Source: an uncultured Clostridia bacterium (GTDB lineage: Bacteria > Bacillota > Clostridia > TANB77 > CAG-508). Taken from it: a stretch of DNA of 11,669 bases. This document shows positions 8,170 through 11,669 of this stretch, piece by piece (position 1 is the stretch's first letter; the number at the start of each line of letters is the position of its first letter). The notes beneath the pieces are model-generated. The model was given only the letters and a program-made list of their open reading frames with translations. It ran no database searches and was not told where the DNA came from. A program made the position numbers and the translations under genes. Location of the stretch: contig CALXAS010000036.1 in the NCBI GenBank assembly GCA_944386315.1, positions 1-11,669 on the forward strand. The letters run 5' to 3'.

Positions 8170-8178
8170 TCTTTTTTC

Positions 8179-8195
8179 TTAAGTTGTTGACATTG
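8179..8195 (-). repeat. IS terminal inverted repeat, right
   Basis: Reverse complement of the left end, 17 of 17 bases identical. Beyond this core the two ends still share similarity with small gaps (A-rich tract, then TATCC). Confidence 0.94.
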
Positions 8196-8204
8196 CTTCT
8201 ATAT
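8196..8204. repeat. Target-site duplication, right copy
   Basis: CTTCTATAT, identical to 6584-6592, directly abutting the right inverted repeat. Confidence 0.93.
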
Positions 8205-8842
8205 ACCCTTTGTCTTCTTTCAATACCTTTATCCTGTTCTAGCCCTAATTGCTCTTGTTCATATATATCTGTGTATAAATTACAATCCGTAATATTACTT
8301 GTAAAATTTCTTACAAAATATTTGGATACCCCTGTTACTTCATAAAGAACATCATTTTCTATATTTTCTGCAAATTTATTTTCATCTCCATCATATAATT
8401 TTATAAAACCTAAATCTCGTATGTATTTTAATACTCTTACCATTGCTTGCCTTTGTTTAAACAAGTTAAAATCGATTACCACTTCTCCTAAATGGATTTG
8501 CATACTTTCACTTTGAATGTAATCGATTAATTGAGACAGAATAAACTGTTCTTTTCTTGACTTTTCTTCTAGAAATATTAATATTAAGCATAAAAATACA
8601 TATTCCAGCTTGCTAGAAAATTCTTTTATGCCCATAAATGTTTGAGGAATTCCTGGAATTTTTTCTAATTTAATAAGATAAGGATTAATAATTAATTTAT
8701 ACCCTAATTTTTGTTTAATAAAATTGACGGTTTTGTCATCTAGCTCTTTTCTGATTTGTTCGTACTTTTCATTATCTTGGTCATTTAAAATCCAATAATT
8801 TTCTAGTAATTCTTCTAGAACTTTCATTTTTTCCTCCTTATT

Positions 8843-10330
8843 TTAAGTTTCAAATATTAGTTCATATGCAGGCATATCTAAAACACCATCTGTGCATCTT
8901 AATTCACACCTTTGTCCATTTTGGGGTATTTTTAATTGCACTCTTTCTCCATATTCTGTTATAGTTCTTTTGGCTTCATTTTGATTGGCTTGGCTAATCC
9001 ATTTTAAGATACTTTTTCTGACAACTGGCTCTATTTCAGGCAAATTTTTTATGACCATTTTTCCGTCTACGATGTATTGCCTAATTAGCTTTCTCTCTTC
9101 TTCTTTTTGCCTTAAATATTCTTCTATTCTTTGTTTTTTCATTTCTGTTTTATCTTCTATTATGGTTCTTTCTTTTTTCTCTTTAAATGCTCTTATTCTA
9201 GGTCTTATTTCTATTTCTGCTTTGAGCTCATCTAAAATACTGCTGTTCATATTATCCGTTTCTCTTTCGAAATTTCCTTTTATATGTCTTGTATTTTTCA
9301 TGCCAAATACCAAACTGGATAGCTTATGTGCTTCCTCTAAAGTATTCGTATTGCAGAACATTTCACATATCTTTTTATATTCTGCTTTTCTGCTATTAAT
9401 ACTTCCCCTGGATTCTGCAATTTGATTTGCAATTCTTGTAATTTTCCTTATAATTTCACTTGTTTTTTCTTCTATGTTTTGTACTTCACTTTCTCTTCTT
9501 TCGTCTCCAATAAACCATTTCTTTATATTTTCCCATTTTCCCCTATTTCTATCTTTCACTTCCTGCTCTGGAACTTCTTCCTCTAATTTATCAATTCTTA
9601 CTACTTTACTTTGTGCTTGCCAAACTTTTTCTAGTATCTTCTCTTCTACTTCTGGCTTTACCTCTCTTAATATTTTTTCAATTTGATAAGAATTATCTTG
9701 CAATGCTTTTATAAATTCTCGTAAATACATAACTAAATCATTTTTTCTAGCTATAAATTTTGAGCTTTGGGCTATTTCTTCCATTTTTATATTGTAGAAA
9801 GACCTAATATATCCTTGGTAGTTATCATTTAATCTTTTAAAATCTGCATTTAAATTCTCCCACCAACCATTTACTTTTGTTTCGTTTTCGTTTGCGATAG
9901 AATTTATTTGTGCTATTTCGTCTTTTATCCTCTCAATTAACGTTGGCTCTAGGGATGCACCCTCTATATGTAAATTTTCAAGTTCTATTACTAAGCTTTC
10001 TATTTTTACGGCAAAATCTGTTAATTGATATCGATATTTTTTGTTTTTGAATTCTTCCAACGTATAGGCTACAGATGTATCCTGTATGGCAATTAGATTT
10101 TTCCACTCGGTAAGTGCAGACAAATCGCTATCGCACTGTTCCAATGTATAATCCTCAAAGCCTTGCTTTCCTACAAATTGGTTAAATACATCTTCTCTGT
10201 ACAGCATAAAATTCATTTTTTGATTTTGTAAATAAAAAAAACGCAAAATTGGTCTGTACCTTTTTGTGTTTTCTTTCGTTAGATATGCTGTTTCTGAAAT
10301 TGGTTTTGTTAATTTATCTGTTATTTCCAT
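8843..10330 (-). CDS. jetA: JetA, MukF-like kleisin subunit of type II Wadjet (TIGR02677/DUF2397)
   Basis: 495-aa protein. In Wadjet complexes JetA bridges the two JetC heads and recruits JetB. The N-terminal winged-helix region (about 20-125) has family-typical text: 'YLTKENTKRYRPILRFFY', 'MLYREDVF', 'LTEWKNLIAIQDTSVAYTLE' and 'KYRYQLTD'. A long helical middle follows, rich in Glu and Lys. The C-terminal winged segment (about 395-495) ends in 'ELRCTDGVLDMPAYELIF', matching the end of TIGR02677 proteins. The ATG at 10330 has an AGAGGA site about 6 nt upstream. It is the first gene of the jet operon, about 80 nt after the predicted start of transcription, and is intact. The type II assignment rests on the co-occurrence of all four TIGR02677-02680 families. 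Confidence 0.93.
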   Translation of the reverse strand: MEITDKLTKPISETAYLTKENTKRYRPILRFFYLQNQKMNFMLYREDVFNQFVGKQGFEDYTLEQCDSDLSALTEWKNLIAIQDTSVAYTLEEFKNKKYRYQLTDFAVKIESLVIELENLHIEGASLEPTLIERIKDEIAQINSIANENETKVNGWWENLNADFKRLNDNYQGYIRSFYNIKMEEIAQSSKFIARKNDLVMYLREFIKALQDNSYQIEKILREVKPEVEEKILEKVWQAQSKVVRIDKLEEEVPEQEVKDRNRGKWENIKKWFIGDERRESEVQNIEEKTSEIIRKITRIANQIAESRGSINSRKAEYKKICEMFCNTNTLEEAHKLSSLVFGMKNTRHIKGNFERETDNMNSSILDELKAEIEIRPRIRAFKEKKERTIIEDKTEMKKQRIEEYLRQKEEERKLIRQYIVDGKMVIKNLPEIEPVVRKSILKWISQANQNEAKRTITEYGERVQLKIPQNGQRCELRCTDGVLDMPAYELIFET

Positions 10331-10417
10331 TTTTGTTCCTCTGATTCTTCTATTTTTATTTTTTATTTCTATTCCTTCTATTTTTTATTTAGGATAACGC
10401 TTTGAATTTACATAAGT

Positions 10418-10446
10418 ATTGTACTATATATTTACTTATTTGGCAA
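10418..10446 (-). promoter_or_regulatory. Promoter of the jet operon
   Basis: Minus-strand TTGCCA (10446-10441) and TACAAT (10423-10418) are separated by 17 bp. The expected start is near 10411, leaving an A/G-rich leader of about 80 nt before jetA. No clear operator palindrome was seen. Confidence 0.7.
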
Positions 10447-10525
10447 GTTTATTTTTGGATTTATTTGGGAATTTTTTAAAAAATTGCTGAACTGTGACTC
10501 TAAATAGAAAATTAATAAACAATTT

Positions 10526-10550
10526 AAAATCCGCTATTGCGGATTTTTTT
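10526..10550. terminator. Small hairpin terminator between the 177-aa gene and jetA
   Basis: Perfect 9-bp stem (AAAATCCGC/GCGGATTTT) with a 4-nt TATT loop. It lies about 80 nt past the stop of the 177-aa gene and upstream of the jetA promoter, so it should separate the two units. The longer T-run is on the plus-strand side; in minus-strand RNA the U's belong to the stem, so termination in the gene direction may be partial. Confidence 0.6.
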
Positions 10551-10628
10551 GTTTTTTCTTCTTTATTTTACTTTAATTTCTTTTGCTTTTATTTCTTTTG
10601 GTTTGTTGCGCTTGCAGTTTTCACTCAT

Positions 10629-11162
10629 TTAACCTGTTATGGAAACGACCATGGCTGTTTTTATTGGATTTGCTGAATTTTTTATAATTTGATTTCTTAT
10701 ATACCTAAAAATAGCATTATAGCACTCTATGATAATTTTACCATCCGATAAAAATATGATAATATCTGCAAAGGCTGTTAGTCCATCTGTAAGGTAGGAA
10801 ACATCATTCGTTACAATACAGCCTTCTAGAAATTGAAAATTTAGATATTTCTTTTGTTCAGCTATTTCCATAAGTTCGGCATATTTTTTATTTTCTAACT
10901 CTTTTATACAAGCATTATTACTTATTTTTTCTTCTGTATTTTCTTCTGCTATCTCTAATTGCTCTTCTATAAATTTGATAGCATATTTTTCCATAATATC
11001 TTCTTTTAAATCTAAAATTAGATACTTTTCTGTTTCTTCTGGTTGATTAAAAATATTTAAATCAATTGATTTTTCTATCTTTTTTAAAACTTTTTCTTTA
11101 GGATATCCTTCCTTGTCTATTATTATTGATTTTGCTATTCCAAAACTTAAATATTGTCCCAT
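10629..11162 (-). CDS. Uncharacterised 177-aa protein upstream of the Wadjet operon
   Basis: I do not recognise a family. The protein begins MGQYLSFGIAKSIII, has an acidic, lysine-rich helical centre (about 50-110), and ends in a more hydrophobic part with alternating strands and helices ('ADIIIFLSDGKIIIECYNAIFRYI'). No signal peptide, clear membrane span or catalytic motif is seen; it is probably a soluble cytoplasmic protein. The frame could open at an ATG at 11171, but AAGGAG directly abuts that codon. The ATG at 11162 has proper 9-nt spacing and is preferred. A strong extended -10 promoter precedes it, and a hairpin separates it from jetA, so it is its own transcription unit. Its place beside a defence operon suggests, without proving, an accessory or defence-related role. 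That it is a real gene is fairly certain: long open frame, good promoter and ribosome binding site. Confidence 0.8.
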   Translation of the reverse strand: MGQYLSFGIAKSIIIDKEGYPKEKVLKKIEKSIDLNIFNQPEETEKYLILDLKEDIMEKYAIKFIEEQLEIAEENTEEKISNNACIKELENKKYAELMEIAEQKKYLNFQFLEGCIVTNDVSYLTDGLTAFADIIIFLSDGKIIIECYNAIFRYIRNQIIKNSANPIKTAMVVSITG

Positions 11163-11186
11163 ACTATTCATCTCCTTTTTTCTATA

Positions 11187-11215
11187 TAAATAACATAGGA
11201 GAAACTATCTGTCAA
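11187..11215 (-). promoter_or_regulatory. Promoter of the 177-aa protein gene
   Basis: Minus-strand consensus TTGACA (11215-11210), a 17-bp spacer, and TATTTA (11192-11187) with an upstream TGT giving an extended -10. The predicted start is near 11180, leaving a leader of under 20 nt with the AAGGAG site. Confidence 0.72.
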
Positions 11216-11669
11216 AGTTGGTTTTGGTTAAATTTTAGAGATATAAGGGAATTATGAACTAGTTTTATATGGATAGCTAGTTTTTTGACAAAATAATAAA
11301 TTTTTATTAATAAGTTAACTTTTCGTAGGTTATTTTGTGTTAGGTAGATTGTTTGTGTTGTATTATGTTGTTATATTTTGATTTGATTGGATTACATGCC
11401 TATGAAAGAATGAGAGAGTCAATGTTTGAAAGGTTGGGGTTATGAGAGTATTATCAGCGATTTTTGAATTTTATTGGAATTAATAGTTTTTGCTTATATT
11501 TCAATGGTTTCATTGATTTTTAAGTTTGTATTTTTAAGTGATTTTAAGTCAATTTTGGGTACTTTTGTCCCCATTGCGTCCCCAAGATTTTAAATTTTGT
11601 ATATCACATTGACTAAAAGTTCACTCAATATATCGTTTTGATATATATATATTAATTTTATAAAATTGG
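11216..11669. other. Gene-poor right end of the window
   Basis: About 450 bp with no convincing gene on either strand. The plus strand is G/T-rich and A-poor between about 11310 and 11400, unlike the rest of the window. A 31-codon minus-strand frame (11494-11589) could be a gene remnant. An AT-rich tract with a small inverted repeat (ATATATC/GATATAT) lies around 11627-11648. A possible plus-strand promoter (TTGATA at 11638-11643, 17 bp, TAAAAT at 11661-11666) points out of the window, but its sequence is so AT-rich that it may be chance. Confidence 0.5.
11494..11589 (-). pseudogene. Possible C-terminal remnant of a lost gene
   Basis: A minus-strand frame runs NLGDAMGTKVPKIDLKSL... to a TAA at 11496-11494, and a stop precedes it directly. 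The GC-richer 'GGGGACGCAATGGGGACAAA' stretch stands out from its AT-rich surroundings. The 'MGTK' tail reminds me of the C-termini of some Firmicute tyrosine recombinases, which would suit a decayed mobile element edge or attachment site. The similarity is from memory and too short to be firm. It may be non-coding. Confidence 0.2.

Larger units (their letters stand above)
6593..8195 (-). mobile_element. Complete IS4-family (IS231-like) insertion sequence inside jetB, 1603 bp
   Basis: The element is bounded by identical 17-bp terminal inverted repeats (CAATGTCAACAACTTAA) and flanked by a 9-bp direct repeat, CTTCTATAT. It carries one full-length transposase gene on the minus strand, with its own promoter near the right end and a strong terminator near the left end. 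The ends resemble those of IS231-type elements, which I recall as containing 'CATCAACTTAAG'. Size and target duplication also suit that IS4 subgroup. It lies in the same orientation as jetB. Nothing appears degraded, so the element may still be active. Confidence 0.95.
8153..8827 (-). pseudogene. jetB: jetB, 5' fragment (N-terminal part of TIGR02678/DUF2398 protein)
   Basis: This encodes the first 211 residues of JetB, the MukE-like (KITE-type) partner that binds the JetA kleisin and JetC heads. It then runs into the IS, which adds 13 foreign residues (N-V-N-N-L-R-K-K-I-E-Y-P-L) and a TAG. Genuine jetB sequence ends at 8196. Family hallmarks include 'LLENYWILNDQDNEKYEQIR', 'LEKIPGIPQTFMGI', 'EQFILSQLIDYIQ', 'RQAMVRVLKYIRDLGFI', 'DGDENKFA' and 'LYEVTGVSKYFVRNF'. 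The ATG at 8827 follows a perfect AAGGAGG site, 15 nt after the jetA stop, implying translational coupling. Joined at the duplication to 6583-6061, the gene is 1155 bp (384 aa). The seam reads RRQRVYRRLFTENVVY, the expected family motif. Confidence 0.94.
10331..10628. other. Intergenic region upstream of jetA
   Basis: 298 bp without a gene. It holds the jet operon promoter (10418-10446), the hairpin at 10526-10550 and two purine-rich stretches on the minus strand: the jetA leader at 10331-10385 and the sequence after the 177-aa gene at 10541-10600. A plus-strand frame beginning at 10494 has no ribosome binding site and crosses the hairpin, so it is not taken as a gene. Confidence 0.7.

Noticed and set aside
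8985..9425. 146-codon plus-strand frame opposite jetA
   Set aside because: Its hydrophobic composition is the antisense reflection of the helical JetA middle region; no start signals.
11365..11445. 26-aa plus-strand frame ending MRESMFERLGL
   Set aside because: Looks protein-like at its end but is very short, with no ribosome binding site and a stop just upstream.
1..11669. CRISPR array, tRNA or rRNA genes
   Set aside because: No regularly spaced direct repeats and no tRNA- or rRNA-like sequence noticed in any intergenic region.

Overview
This is an AT-rich window with nearly all genes on the minus strand. Strong AGGAGG-type ribosome binding sites, sigma-A-like promoters (TTGACA/TATAAT boxes with 17-bp spacers), GTG starts and hairpin-plus-U-tract terminators point to a low-GC Firmicute, probably a clostridium or relative. 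The species cannot be told from this sequence.

The core is a Wadjet-type anti-plasmid operon (type II architecture), read right to left: jetA (8843-10330; TIGR02677/DUF2397, MukF-like kleisin), jetB (8827 to 6061; TIGR02678/DUF2398, MukE-like), jetC (1779-5864; TIGR02680, MukB-like SMC ATPase) and jetD (261-1652; TIGR02679/DUF2399, Toprim nuclease). It has its own promoter (10418-10446) and ends in a strong hairpin terminator (151-201). In the family, JetABC is a loop-extruding SMC motor that senses small circular DNA and JetD cuts it.

The most notable event is a complete 1603-bp IS4-family (IS231-like) insertion sequence at 6593-8195 that splits jetB. It has identical 17-bp inverted ends, a 9-bp target duplication, an intact DDE/YREK transposase (448 aa), its own promoter and a terminator. 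Removing the IS and one copy of the duplication rejoins jetB in frame as a normal 384-codon gene, so the insertion looks recent. The IS terminator lies in the path of jetC and jetD transcription, so the system is probably silenced both by loss of JetB and by polarity.

Upstream, at 10629-11162, is a separately promoted gene for a 177-aa protein I do not recognise, divided from jetA by a small hairpin. The right 500 bp hold no convincing gene, only a short reading frame that could be a decayed remnant. At the left edge, past the operon terminator, a new minus-strand gene begins with its own strong promoter. Its first 35 residues resemble the N-terminus of OLD/RloA-like AAA ATPases, so the operon may lie in a larger defence island.

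Purine-rich, low-complexity spacers (196 and 126 nt) separate jetB from jetC and jetC from jetD. The second keeps jetC's reading frame open for 32 lysine-rich codons past its TAG stop.
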